From positions 19,601 to 83,600 of the forward strand of contig DPPB01000004.1 of NCBI GenBank assembly GCA_003539495.1: a stretch of 64,000 nucleotides of DNA. The letters run 5' to 3'. The position numbers and the translations under genes are program-made. Below, in pieces: positions 24,657 through 33,873 of this stretch; the first letter of the stretch is position 1; each line of letters starts with the position of its first letter. The notes under the pieces were generated by a model. That model was given only the letters and a program-made list of their open reading frames with translations, was not told the origin of the DNA and searched no databases. This stretch comes from Oscillibacter sp. GTDB lineage: Bacteria > Bacillota > Clostridia > Oscillospirales > Oscillospiraceae.

Positions 24657-25349
24657 ATGATTTATCATCCCACAACCCCGCTGGAGGCTGTGACCCTGCG
24701 CAAGCAGAATGCCGACACCGCCGTGTATTTGGCCGGCGGCACCGATGACCTGCGCCTGAACGGCAGTGCCCCGGGGAAGGATCTTATTGATATCAGCGCC
24801 CTGGGGCTGGACGATATTTTCGTGCAGGACGGCAAGCTCTATATCGGCGCCCGCTGCACCTTTAATCAGGTCATAGAGAGCGACCTGGTGCCGGAGTTTA
24901 TCAAGGAAGCTGCCCATTTCTGTGCGTCCTTTACCAAGCGCAACAGCGCCACCGTTGGCGGCAACATCGGTCTGCGCCGCCAGGACAGCTACCTGGCCGC
25001 AGCCCTGACGGCAGCGGATGCGGAGCTCAAGTCCATGACGCCCCACGGCGAGGAGATGAAGCCCATCGGCGAGTATCTGCAGGGCAAGTGCATGCGCCTT
25101 ATTGAGTATGTGGTGCTGGATGCGGACCGTACCGGCTGGGTCAAGCGCTTCACCAACACCGCCTCCAGCCACGCAGCCGTGACGGCGGCGGTGTCCGGGG
25201 ACATCTACGCACTCAGCGTCTCCGGCAGTGACTTTGCCTATGGCACCACGCCGGATCTGGCGGATTCCATGGAATTCACTGACGATATTTCCGGCAGTGC
25301 TGCCTATAAGAAGTACCTGGCAAAGACCGTATTTACACTGGGGAGGTAA
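24657..25349 (+). CDS. ygfM: Second FAD-binding subunit, YgfM-like
   Basis: A 230-residue short flavoprotein: AGGTDDLRLN (FAD loop 1) and KRNSATVGGNIGLRRQDSY (loop 2) are clear, and the protein is shorter than XdhB (289) just as E. coli YgfM is. It sits directly upstream of the xdhD homologue, the same pairing as ygfM-xdhD in E. coli, so the two probably form one enzyme distinct from the xdhACB trio. The start at 24657 (MIYHP) is preferred over 24651, which would be 1 nt from the aggagg. Confidence 0.85.
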   Translation: MIYHPTTPLEAVTLRKQNADTAVYLAGGTDDLRLNGSAPGKDLIDISALGLDDIFVQDGKLYIGARCTFNQVIESDLVPEFIKEAAHFCASFTKRNSATVGGNIGLRRQDSYLAAALTAADAELKSMTPHGEEMKPIGEYLQGKCMRLIEYVVLDADRTGWVKRFTNTASSHAAVTAAVSGDIYALSVSGSDFAYGTTPDLADSMEFTDDISGSAAYKKYLAKTVFTLGR

Positions 25350-25354
25350 AGCAA

Positions 25355-28234
25355 ATGGAAGTGAAATGCAGACTCAACGGTGAGAATATTATTCTGCGCG
25401 GCGAGCCTACGGATCGCCTGCGGGATGTGCTGTACCACACCGGGTGCTACTCCGTCCGCGACAGCGACGATGCCGAGGGCTTTGCCGGATCCGATACCAT
25501 TATTTTTAACGGCCAACTGAAGTACTCCAATTTTATCCTGCTCTACCAGGCGGAGGGCGCCAACATTAAAACGGCGGAGTCCCTGCTGGAAAAGGGCGAG
25601 CTGAACTATGTGCAAAAGGCCATGGTGGCTGCAGGCATCGTGCAGAGCGCCTATAACGCGCCGGCGGCGGCACTGATTCTCACCTGGCTGCTGGAAAAGC
25701 ATCCCAACCCCACCCGGGAACAAATCAAGAATGTGCTGACCGGCATTTTTATCCGTGACGCGGGCTATGAGCACTACTATTTGGCTGTGAAGCTGGCCTG
25801 CGAGCTGCGGGACGAGGGCGAGTTCAAGACGAAGATCGCCCCCTCCTTCCGCCCTCAGCTGGACATCATCGGTAAGCCTGCCGGGAAAATCGACGGCGCG
25901 GCTCTGGTTTCCGGTGAGCCTGTATTTGTGGAGGACAAGGTCCCGGCCAATGCCTGGTGCCTGCATGTGCTGCGCAGCCCCTTTGCCAGCGCCTATATTA
26001 AGTCTATCGATACCAGTGAGGCGGAGAAGCTGGACGGCGTGGCCGCCATCATCACGGCGGAAAACTGCCCGGATGTGTACTATATGCAGGCCGGACAGGG
26101 TACCCCCGAGCCGTCCCCCCATGACCGCCGCCTGTTTAACCGGAAGGTCCGCCATGTGGGCGACCGTGTGGCGGGTATCGTGGCCCGTACAGCGGAAATT
26201 GCCGACAAGGCTGCCGCACTTATTAAGGTGGAGTACGAGCCCACGGAGGCGGTGTTCACTGTGGAGGAGGCTATGGCCCCGGGGGCACCCCTGGTTCACA
26301 ACGGCCCTGTGCAATACAATGCCGGTGCCCCCGATGACCTGGAGGCGTACAACAAGCTCCAGGGCGATCCTCGGGAGGGGAAGGTGGTCTATCAGTTCCC
26401 CCTGCACGCCGACATTCATAAGAACATCGCCGCATCCAATAAGGGCGGTATCGGCGACATGGAGAAGGGCTTTGCCGAGGCGGATGCCATTGTGGAGCGG
26501 ACCTACCAGACCAGCCAAATTCAGCACACACCACTGGAGCCCCATGTGTGCTATGCCCACGTGGAGGGCGGCCGATTAGTGCTGAACTGTGCTACCCAGG
26601 TGCCATACCATGTGCGCCGCATCGTCAGCTGGGTCTGCGGTATTCCCGAGAATAAGATCCATGTTATCAAGGAACGTGTGGGCGGCGGCTATGGCTCTAA
26701 GCAGGACATCCTGGTAGAGGAGCTCACCGGCTACGCCGCCTGGATTACCAAGAAGCCCGTGTATTACCGCAACACCCGGGCCGAGGAGTTCTATGCCAAC
26801 TCCACCCGCCATCCCATGCGGGTCCATGTGAAGATGGGCGGCAAGAAGGACGGCACCATCACCGCCCTGTTCATGGAGGTCTGCGCTAATACCGGCCCCT
26901 ATGGCAACCACTGCCTGACGGTGCCTATGAACAGCTGCTCCAAAACCATGCCCCTGTTTAAGGTGGACAACATGGCCTATGACCTGAAGGTGTACTACAC
27001 CAATACGCCCCCGGCCGGTGCCTACCAGGGCTATGGTACGCCCAAGGGCACCTATGGCATCATGATGGCCATGGCGGAGCTTGCTGACAAGCTGGGCATC
27101 GATTACCGCACCATGGTGGAGAAAAACCACGTGGAAGAGGGCTATATGCTGGAGATCCTCAAGGGCCTGGGTGAGGGCCGCGAGGGCGCTGTGGTGCCCG
27201 TGGGCTCCTGCGGACTGGACGAGGCTATAAAGCAGGGCTGCGACATGATCGATTGGGGCAAGAAGGAAGTGTCCGACGACCCCGATTGGAGAATCGGCAA
27301 GGGCTTTGCCATGATTATGCAGGGCTCGGGCCTGCCGGGCCTGGATCACGCTGAGGCCATTGCCAAGCTGGAGACCGACGGCACCGTTATCCTCAACAGC
27401 GGCGGCGCCGACCTGGGCACGGGCTTGGATACCATCTCTGCCAAGATCGTGGCGGAGGTGCTGAAGCTGCCCATGGACCGTATCACGGTGGTTTCCGGTG
27501 ACACGGACTCTTGTGCCTTTGATACCGGCGCCTATGCATCCTCCGGCACCTTCTTCAGCGGCAACGCTTCTCTGGTGGCTACTACGAAGCTGAAGGAGCT
27601 GATTTTGAAGGAGGCCGCCCTGCAAATGGAGGAGAAGGTGGAGAACCTGGATGTCCGGGCCCCCGGCGAGGTGTACTCCAAGGATACCGGCGCTGCACTC
27701 TCTTACTATGACCTGGTGCATACCGCCACCAGCGGCACGGGACGCGGCCAGATGGTTGCCCACGGCAGCTTTGTCACCAACGCATCCTCCGTGCCCTACG
27801 GCGCGCACTTTGCCCAGGTGGCGGTGAATGTGAAGACCGGTGAAATTAAGGTGCAGAAGTTCTATGCCCTGCAGGATGCCGGTACGCCCATCAATCCGGA
27901 GATTGCCCTGTGCCAGATGTACGGTGCGGTGATGAAGTCCATCGGACATTCTCTGTATGAGGATATGAAGCTGGATAAAAACGGCAAGTGCATCAACGCC
28001 AATCTTACCGATTACGGCGCACCCATGATCGACGAGGCTCCGGAGGATTTCAAGTCTGTCCTCATTGATGTGGACGATAAGTTCGGCCCCTACGGTGCCA
28101 AGTCCATTTCCGAGATTGCCTGTAACGGTGCGGCCCCCGCTATCGGCATTGCTATCCACGATGCCTGCGGCGTGTGGCTGCGCAGCTGGCCTATGACCCC
28201 GGAGAAGGTGCTGAAGGCTCTGGGTAAGATTTGA
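25355..28234 (+). CDS. xdhD: XdhD-like fused molybdopterin oxidoreductase with degenerate Fe-S domain
   Basis: A 959-residue protein, length and order as in E. coli XdhD (956): an N-terminal [2Fe-2S]-like domain (1-155), then the hammerhead (about 175-285) and Mo-binding domains (ERVGGGYGSKQDIL, SGGADLGTGLD, PYGAKSISEIACNGAAPA). The N-terminal domain has lost nearly all cluster ligands: the plant-type loop reads GCYSVRDSDDAEGFAGSD (only C31), the second region QSAYNAPAAA in place of QCGFC, and IRDAGYEHY in place of CRCTGY. E. coli XdhD shows the same losses as I recall it, so this is a subfamily trait. Electrons must leave by another route, perhaps YgfM plus a separate Fe-S protein (YgfK in E. 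coli; not in this window). Confidence 0.92.
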   Translation: MEVKCRLNGENIILRGEPTDRLRDVLYHTGCYSVRDSDDAEGFAGSDTIIFNGQLKYSNFILLYQAEGANIKTAESLLEKGELNYVQKAMVAAGIVQSAYNAPAAALILTWLLEKHPNPTREQIKNVLTGIFIRDAGYEHYYLAVKLACELRDEGEFKTKIAPSFRPQLDIIGKPAGKIDGAALVSGEPVFVEDKVPANAWCLHVLRSPFASAYIKSIDTSEAEKLDGVAAIITAENCPDVYYMQAGQGTPEPSPHDRRLFNRKVRHVGDRVAGIVARTAEIADKAAALIKVEYEPTEAVFTVEEAMAPGAPLVHNGPVQYNAGAPDDLEAYNKLQGDPREGKVVYQFPLHADIHKNIAASNKGGIGDMEKGFAEADAIVERTYQTSQIQHTPLEPHVCYAHVEGGRLVLNCATQVPYHVRRIVSWVCGIPENKIHVIKERVGGGYGSKQDILVEELTGYAAWITKKPVYYRNTRAEEFYANSTRHPMRVHVKMGGKKDGTITALFMEVCANTGPYGNHCLTVPMNSCSKTMPLFKVDNMAYDLKVYYTNTPPAGAYQGYGTPKGTYGIMMAMAELADKLGIDYRTMVEKNHVEEGYMLEILKGLGEGREGAVVPVGSCGLDEAIKQGCDMIDWGKKEVSDDPDWRIGKGFAMIMQGSGLPGLDHAEAIAKLETDGTVILNSGGADLGTGLDTISAKIVAEVLKLPMDRITVVSGDTDSCAFDTGAYASSGTFFSGNASLVATTKLKELILKEAALQMEEKVENLDVRAPGEVYSKDTGAALSYYDLVHTATSGTGRGQMVAHGSFVTNASSVPYGAHFAQVAVNVKTGEIKVQKFYALQDAGTPINPEIALCQMYGAVMKSIGHSLYEDMKLDKNGKCINANLTDYGAPMIDEAPEDFKSVLIDVDDKFGPYGAKSISEIACNGAAPAIGIAIHDACGVWLRSWPMTPEKVLKALGKI

Positions 28235-28243
28235 TTTCATGCG

Positions 28244-28276
28244 AAAAGCGGAGACCCCTTTGGGGTCTCCGCTTTT
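28244..28276. terminator. Terminator between xdhD and the convergent aminotransferase
   Basis: Perfect 15-bp stem aaaagcggagacccc/ggggtctccgctttt with a 3-nt loop and T run; A-rich 5' arm allows use by both convergent genes. Confidence 0.9.
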
Positions 28277-28344
28277 ACATCAAAAAGGGAAAAGGCGCCG
28301 GCCTGGAAAACCAAGCCGGTGCCTTATGCCATTTATAGTATGAA

Positions 28345-29529
28345 TCAGTGCAGATTCTCGCGGATAGCTTCGCACAGAGCGGTGATGCCCTGAACAATCT
28401 TCTCCTCGGGCATGCAGGAGTAGTTCAGGCGCAGGGTGTTCTCGTGACCGCCGTTGGGGAAGAAGGAACCGCCGGGAACAAAGGCAACCTTCTTCTCCAA
28501 ACACTTCATCTGCAGCTCCTTGGCATCCATGTACTCAGGCAGGACGACCCAAGCGAACAGACCGCCCTCGGGACGGGTGAAGGTGCAGGGCTCGGGCAGC
28601 TCCTTAGCCAAGGTCTCCATCATCACGGCGCGGCGCTTCTTGTAGCACTCGCGGATGGTGTCCACATGCTTATCCAGGTCAAACATGTCGATCCACTTAG
28701 AGGTCTCCATCTGACCGACAGTGGAAGCCTGCAGGGAAGCAGCCTGCTCCATAAAGTTGTACTTGGCCAGGATGGCATCGTCAGCGCAGACCCAGCCCAG
28801 GCGGTAGCCGGGAGCCAGGATCTTGGAGAAGGTGCCCAGGTAGATGACCAGACCCTTGGTGTCCAGGCTCTTCAGAGCGGGCATATACTCACCCTCGAAG
28901 CGCAGCTCACCATAGGGGTTATCCTCTACCACGGGGATCTCATATTTATTGATGATTTCCATGAACTTGTGGCGGCGCTCCAGATCCCAGGTGCGGCCGG
29001 TGGGGTTCTGGAAATCGGGGATGACGTAAATCATCTTCACCCGCTCGGTGGTGGCCAGAATCTTCTCCAGCTCCTCCATGATCATACCGCCGTCATCGGT
29101 GGGAACCTCAACGAACTTGGGCTCGCAGGCCTTAAAGGCGTTTACGGCGCCCAGGTAGGAGGGGCTCTCCAGCAGCACCACATCGCCGGGGTTCAGAAAC
29201 ACACGGGCGGAGAAATCCAGGCCCTGCTGAGAACCGGAGGTGACCAGGATATGGTCGGCGTCGGTGTGGATATTGTTTTTGGCCAGCATACGCTCGGCGA
29301 TCTGCTCACGCAGGCGCGGGAAACCCTCGGTAGTGGAGTACTGCAGGGCGGCACGGCCATTCTCCTTGAGGACGGCGATGGAGGCTTCCATCATCTGCTC
29401 CACGGGGAACAGCTCGGGGGCGGGCAGACCACCGGCAAAGGAAATGATGTCGGGCTTGGCAGTGAGCTTCAGCAGCTCGCGAATTTCAGAACCCTGCAGC
29501 ATATCCATTCTGTTTGCAAACTGTACCAT
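28345..29529 (-). CDS. PLP-dependent class I/II aminotransferase (2-aminoadipate/branched-chain type)
   Basis: A 394-residue fold-type I enzyme. FAGGLPAPELFP near residue 35, SGSQQGLD, IPDFQNPTGRTW and the PLP lysine in YLGTFSKILAPGYRLGW (about residues 232-248) are typical of the LysN/MocR-core aminotransferase group, which acts on aminoadipate, leucine, or aromatic amino acids with glutamate or 2-oxoglutarate. Substrate not deducible from sequence. aggagg lies 8 nt upstream of the ATG. Monocistronic. Confidence 0.9.
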   Translation of the reverse strand: MVQFANRMDMLQGSEIRELLKLTAKPDIISFAGGLPAPELFPVEQMMEASIAVLKENGRAALQYSTTEGFPRLREQIAERMLAKNNIHTDADHILVTSGSQQGLDFSARVFLNPGDVVLLESPSYLGAVNAFKACEPKFVEVPTDDGGMIMEELEKILATTERVKMIYVIPDFQNPTGRTWDLERRHKFMEIINKYEIPVVEDNPYGELRFEGEYMPALKSLDTKGLVIYLGTFSKILAPGYRLGWVCADDAILAKYNFMEQAASLQASTVGQMETSKWIDMFDLDKHVDTIRECYKKRRAVMMETLAKELPEPCTFTRPEGGLFAWVVLPEYMDAKELQMKCLEKKVAFVPGGSFFPNGGHENTLRLNYSCMPEEKIVQGITALCEAIRENLH

Positions 29530-29743
29530 AAAAATTTCCTCCTAATTACTTTTCCTATTCCGTTTTCGCAAGCGGCGGAGCAAGCTCCGCAGAGTCTTAC
29601 TCTCATCATTTAAGCACATTTCCCCCCATAAGTAAATCAACGAAATGGACAAAAATGGCCGAATTTCAAGGGTTTTTCCATTTTTGGATGAATCACTAAA
29701 AATGTATGGGGTACATTTGGCATTTTGACCGTTTTAGTGGATG

Positions 29744-29772
29744 GGCTATTGGCCGGGGCAGACGCATATATT
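29744..29772 (+). promoter_or_regulatory. Candidate sigma-E promoter of spoIVFA-spoIVFB
   Basis: GGCTATT (29744-29750), 14-bp spacer, CATATATT (29765-29772) resembles the mother-cell sigma-E pattern (kmATATT, about 14 bp, CATACAmT). The SpoIVF operon is sigma-E dependent in Bacillus. No sigma-A pair is evident in the preceding 200 bp. Confidence 0.45.
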
Positions 29773-29794
29773 ATTCTGAAGGGGGGGCGGTGCT

Positions 29795-30598
29795 GTGAGG
29801 GAATATCAAAAAGATCGCAGCCGAGAGGGGCGTGTGCGGCAAAAATCGGAAAAGCCCATGAGCAAACGGGAACGGCGGCGGTTGGTGCGCCTGTCTGTTA
29901 GCGGGATACTGCTGGTGCTGGTGGTGGCGGTAAAGCTGCTGATGCCGGATCTGGCCAATGCTTACAAGGATAAATTGCTGAACCTGATGGGAGAAGACAC
30001 GGACATTGTAGAGGCATTTTCCGCAATGGGGAAGGCTTTTTCCAGGGAGGGCGGCATCCGGGACACCCTGGAGGATGCGTATACAGCTGTATTCGGCGAG
30101 AAAAAACCGGAGGAGGCGGCGTCTCCTGCCCAGACGGCAGCGGCCTTTTCCGGGGTCTATACTCCGGAGAGTCTGCCGGAGCAGACGGCCCTTGACCAGC
30201 GGGTGCTGGGCTTTGCCTATGCCCCGCCCCTGGAGGGAACGGTGACGTCCGCCTTCGGCTACCGGCTGCACCCCATCGCCGGAGAAAACCGATTTCACTA
30301 TGGAGTGGACATCGATGCAGAGGAGGGGACGGGCATCCGGGCCTTTGCGGACGGCGTTGTGGGCGTAGTGGCACAGAGCAGCGATTTGGGAAACTATGTG
30401 ACGGTGGATCATCCCGGTGGCTTTACGACCCTCTATGCCCACTGCAAGTGCATCACTGCCTCCGCCGGGCAGACGGTGCGCTGCGGTGCCATATTGGCCC
30501 AGGTGGGACAGACCGGTGCGGCTACAGGGCCCCACCTGCATTTTGAACTGCACTGGGATCAGGTTTACATAAATCCGGTTTACTATGTGGCGTCATAG
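29795..30598 (+). CDS. spoIVFA: SpoIVFA-like M23 peptidase-domain protein
   Basis: A 267-residue membrane protein: basic N terminus (about 1-30), one transmembrane helix (LSVSGILLVLVVAVKLLM, about 32-49), an extracytoplasmic linker, and a C-terminal LytM/M23 domain with the metal-site motifs HYGVD and GPHLHFEL, so zinc binding looks intact. Translation starts at a GTG behind a G-rich site. It overlaps the next gene, an M50 protease, which is the SpoIVFA-SpoIVFB arrangement: SpoIVFA anchors and restrains SpoIVFB in the outer forespore membrane. Confidence 0.82.
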   Translation: MREYQKDRSREGRVRQKSEKPMSKRERRRLVRLSVSGILLVLVVAVKLLMPDLANAYKDKLLNLMGEDTDIVEAFSAMGKAFSREGGIRDTLEDAYTAVFGEKKPEEAASPAQTAAAFSGVYTPESLPEQTALDQRVLGFAYAPPLEGTVTSAFGYRLHPIAGENRFHYGVDIDAEEGTGIRAFADGVVGVVAQSSDLGNYVTVDHPGGFTTLYAHCKCITASAGQTVRCGAILAQVGQTGAATGPHLHFELHWDQVYINPVYYVAS

Positions 30599-31199
30599 AG
30601 GGGTGGCTGTGCGTGTTTCGCCCACGGCTGTATTACTGCTGGCGGTGTTTGCACTGGTGGCGCCGCCGGTGTGCCTGGCGGCGGTTTCATTGGCAGCGGG
30701 ATGCCATGAGGCGGGGCATTACATGGCGCTGCGGCTGAGCGGCGGCAGATTGGCGGCGGTGTCCGTCTCGGCCTTTGGGGCGCAGATGCGCGTCCGGGAA
30801 CGGTATCGGCTCTCCTATGGGCGGGAGGCTCTGTGCGTCCTGGCGGGTCCGCTGGTAAATGGTACATTGTCGTGGCTGTTGAGCCTGGCTGGGGCGAGGA
30901 GAGAGGAGCTGTACATTTTTGCCGGGGCGCAGCTGATTTTGGGTGTGTTCAACCTGCTGCCTCTATGGACTCTGGACGGCGGACGACTGCTGTGGATAGC
31001 GATAGCCTGGCTGACGGATCCATTTTTGGCGGACAAGGTATGCCGGATGGTAACGGCGGCGCTGCTCCTGGCCTTGGCGGCCCTGGGAATAGGACTATGG
31101 GTACGGTATCGGAGTGGATTTCTGCTGGTGGGCGTTGTGGGAATCATTTGCTGCACCGGACGGGAATTTATGCTTGCCAATCAGACCGGAAGGGGGTAG
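30585..31199 (+). CDS. spoIVFB: SpoIVFB-like M50 intramembrane metalloprotease
   Basis: A 204-residue polytopic site-2-protease homologue. The zinc motif HEAGH lies at residues 41-45 and the second metal ligand in NLLPLWTLDGGR (about 122-133, NxxPxxxxDG). About five to six membrane helices are predicted. It is expected to cleave pro-sigma-K late in sporulation. It overlaps spoIVFA by 14 bp. It is shorter than Bacillus SpoIVFB (288) and lacks the CBS domain, so ATP-sensing by that domain is absent. Confidence 0.85.
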   Translation: MWRHRGVAVRVSPTAVLLLAVFALVAPPVCLAAVSLAAGCHEAGHYMALRLSGGRLAAVSVSAFGAQMRVRERYRLSYGREALCVLAGPLVNGTLSWLLSLAGARREELYIFAGAQLILGVFNLLPLWTLDGGRLLWIAIAWLTDPFLADKVCRMVTAALLLALAALGIGLWVRYRSGFLLVGVVGIICCTGREFMLANQTGRG

Positions 31200-31219
31200 A
31201 ATGTAAATAATCATATAAA

Positions 31220-33070
31220 ATGGGAGATTATTATACATTGGATAAGAGATTGGAACGCATTTTGCCGCGGGTACAGAAACCGGCCCGATACACCGGCGGC
31301 GAATATAATGCGGTGAAAAAAGATCCGGCGCAGGTGGATACGCGAATCGCCTTCTGCTTCCCGGATACCTATGAGATTGGCATGTCCAATCTGGGCATGC
31401 GGATTCTGTACGGCGTTATGAACAACATGGACGGCGTATGGTGCCAGCGGGTATTTGCCCCCTGGGGCGACATGGAGGAGGAGATGCGCCGGGCCCATAT
31501 GCCGCTGTTTGCCCTTGAGAGCGGCGAGCCCATCACGGACTTTGACATTGTGGCCTTTTCCGTGGGCTACGAGATGGCATTCACCTCTATTTTAAATATG
31601 CTGGACCTGGCGGATATCCCCCTGCACAGCGCAGACCGCACGGGCCTGACTCCGCTGGTCATTGCCGGGGGCACTGCCATGTATAACCCTGAGCCCATTG
31701 CGGACTTCATTGATATCGTCAGCCTGGGCGAAGGGGAGGATGTGACAGCGGAGCTCATTGAGCTGCACCGAAAAGCCAGGAGAGAAGGCTGGAGTAAAGC
31801 GGACTTCCTTCGCAGGGCGGCCCAGGTGCCGGGGCTGTATGTGCCCAGCCTGTATGATGTGGAATATAACCCCGACGGCACCGTAAAGGCAATCATTCCC
31901 CGGGACGGTGCGCCCAAGGTGGTACGCAAGCGCATCGTGAAGGATATGGACAAGTCCTATTACCCCACCAAGACCATCGTCCCCTCTACGGAGATCGTAC
32001 AGGACCGGGTGACCCTGGAGCTGTTTCGGGGCTGTATCCGGGGCTGCCGGTTCTGCCAGGCGGGGTATGTGTATCGCCCGGTGCGCAACCGCAGCGAGGA
32101 GTTGTGTGTGCGCTACGGCGTGGAGGCCTGCAACGACTCCGGGTACCAGGAGGTGACCTTATCCTCCCTCAGCACCAGCGACTATCCACAGCTGACGGAG
32201 CTGTGTGACGACCTGGAGGGATTCTGCCAGGAGCGTCATGTGAATTTGTCCCTGCCCAGTCTGCGGGCGGATAACTTTTCGATGAGCCTCATGCAGCGGC
32301 TGGCCAAGGGCCGCAAGTCCGGTTTGACATTTGCCCCGGAGGCGGGTACCCAGCGTTTGCGGGACGTCATCAATAAAAATGTCACCCAGGAGGAGCTGCT
32401 GGCCTCCTGCCGCACGGCCTTTGCCGGGGGATATAGCGCTGTGAAGCTCTACTTCATGCTGGGCCTGCCCACGGAGACAGACGAGGATGTGCTGGGTATT
32501 GCCGACCTGGCTGCCCGGGTCATGCATGCCTGGCGAGAGAGCGCGTCCAACAAGCAGCGGGGGGTGCGCATTACGGTGTCTACCTCCTGGTTCGTGCCCA
32601 AGCCCCACACGGCTTTTCAGTGGGAGCCCCAAATTTCTAAAGAGGAATACCAGCGCCGGGTGAAGCTCCTGCGGGAGGCCATCACCACCAAGACTGTTAC
32701 CTACAACTGGCATGACCCTGACACCAGCTTTCTGGAGGCTGTGCTGGCCCGGGGAGATCGGCGTATGTGCAAGGTCTTGGAAGCCGCGTGGCGTAAGGGC
32801 GCGAAGCTTGACGCTTGGGAGGAGTATTTTTCCCTGGAACGCTGGATGGAGGCTTTTGATGAGTGCGGCCTGGATCCGCATTTTTACGCCAACCGCCAGC
32901 GGGAAAAGGACGAGATCATGCCCTGGAGCGTTATTTCCAGCGGTGTGACGGAGGAATATCTTTGGCGGGAACTGCAGCGGGCCAAGGCGGGCGTTACAAC
33001 CCCGGATTGCCGCACCCACTGCAACGCCTGCGGGGCTAATCACTTGGTGGGGGGGACTTGCCATGTCTAA
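31220..33070 (+). CDS. B12-binding-domain radical SAM protein (TIGR03960 family)
   Basis: A 616-residue protein: N-terminal cobalamin-binding-like domain (about 40-190), radical SAM core with the CxxxCxxC cluster motif GCIRGCRFCQAGYVYRP (about residues 273-289), and a C-terminal HCNACGANH zinc/cluster-like motif. Members of this family always lie upstream of a DUF2344 (TIGR03936) gene, as here (8-bp overlap), and sometimes form one polypeptide. Function is unproven; an RNA or ribosome modification role has been suggested by context. Start ATG follows a weak ribosome site. Confidence 0.9.
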   Translation: MGDYYTLDKRLERILPRVQKPARYTGGEYNAVKKDPAQVDTRIAFCFPDTYEIGMSNLGMRILYGVMNNMDGVWCQRVFAPWGDMEEEMRRAHMPLFALESGEPITDFDIVAFSVGYEMAFTSILNMLDLADIPLHSADRTGLTPLVIAGGTAMYNPEPIADFIDIVSLGEGEDVTAELIELHRKARREGWSKADFLRRAAQVPGLYVPSLYDVEYNPDGTVKAIIPRDGAPKVVRKRIVKDMDKSYYPTKTIVPSTEIVQDRVTLELFRGCIRGCRFCQAGYVYRPVRNRSEELCVRYGVEACNDSGYQEVTLSSLSTSDYPQLTELCDDLEGFCQERHVNLSLPSLRADNFSMSLMQRLAKGRKSGLTFAPEAGTQRLRDVINKNVTQEELLASCRTAFAGGYSAVKLYFMLGLPTETDEDVLGIADLAARVMHAWRESASNKQRGVRITVSTSWFVPKPHTAFQWEPQISKEEYQRRVKLLREAITTKTVTYNWHDPDTSFLEAVLARGDRRMCKVLEAAWRKGAKLDAWEEYFSLERWMEAFDECGLDPHFYANRQREKDEIMPWSVISSGVTEEYLWRELQRAKAGVTTPDCRTHCNACGANHLVGGTCHV

Positions 33071-33725
33071 GCTGAGATTGTTATTTATCAAGGAAGGCCC
33101 GGCGGCTTACATCTCTCACCTGGATCTGCTGCGCACGGTGCAGCGCGCCTTTCCCCGGACGGAGCTGGACATCAAGCACAGCAACGGCTACCATCCCCAT
33201 CCCATCATCTCCATCGTCCTGCCCCTGCCCGTGGGGCAGAGCAGCCAGTGCGAGCTGCTGGATTTTGAGGTGATCCAGGAAACCGATGGCCGAGGCATTG
33301 CCGAAAAGCTCAATGAGGGTATGCCCGAGGGGCTGCATGTGCTGGATTGCTACGAGGCCAAGCGCCCAGTACGGGAGCTGGCTGCGCTGTGGGCAGAGGT
33401 CACATTGGAATATGACAGTGGCATACCGGAAAATGCGGCTCAGCGACTGCAGGAGCTGCTGAGCCGCCGGGAGCTTATTATCCAAAAGCGCACCAAGCGC
33501 AAGGACATGGCGGATGTGGATATTGCGCCCATGATCCTTCGGACGGATTGGAGGGAAGGGGAGAACGCCCTGATAGGTACCGTCCTGGTCCAGGCACAAA
33601 ATCCGGGTCTGAACCCTCAGCTGCTGGAGAAGGCTGTGGAGCGGTACGCCCCGGAGCTGGCGCCGGACTTCACCCGGGTGCGGCGGCTGGAGCTGCTGGA
33701 TGCGGAGGGGAAAATTTTCCGCTGA
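33063..33725 (+). CDS. TIGR03936/DUF2344 family radical-SAM-associated protein
   Basis: A 220-residue protein with KLRLLFIKEGPAAYISHLDL at the start and HSNGYHPHPIISIVLPLPVG near residue 40, typical of DUF2344. It overlaps the preceding radical SAM gene by 8 bp. In many Clostridia the next gene is RNase G followed by rplU-rpmA; here the next gene is rplS. Function unknown. Confidence 0.88.
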   Translation: MSKLRLLFIKEGPAAYISHLDLLRTVQRAFPRTELDIKHSNGYHPHPIISIVLPLPVGQSSQCELLDFEVIQETDGRGIAEKLNEGMPEGLHVLDCYEAKRPVRELAALWAEVTLEYDSGIPENAAQRLQELLSRRELIIQKRTKRKDMADVDIAPMILRTDWREGENALIGTVLVQAQNPGLNPQLLEKAVERYAPELAPDFTRVRRLELLDAEGKIFR

Positions 33726-33740
33726 AAATGAAAAAAATGC

Positions 33741-33774
33741 TTGCGCTTAGAGCGCAAGTGTGATATTCTATACT
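33741..33774 (+). promoter_or_regulatory. Promoter of rplS
   Basis: TTGCGC (33741-33746), 17-bp spacer, TATTCT (33764-33769), with an overlapping TATACT at 33769-33774. A short stem (ttgcgct/agcgcaa) covers the -35. Confidence 0.6.
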
Positions 33775-33777
33775 GGC

Positions 33778-33870
33778 GTAAAAAGGGCGGTCCTCTGCTG
33801 TCGGCGCTCCCAAAGTGAGATGGGCGCTGTAAAATGGCGGCATGAACACCTATATTATTAGGAGGAAATA
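33778..33870 (+). promoter_or_regulatory. Possible L19 ribosomal protein leader
   Basis: About 90 nt of untranslated leader between the rplS promoter and gene, with GC-rich blocks (gggcggtcc, ggcgctccc, gggcgctg, ggcggc) that can form nested hairpins. Firmicutes rplS genes often carry an autoregulatory L19 leader (an Rfam family); I assign it by position and composition only. Confidence 0.4.
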
Positions 33871-33873
33871 TCC

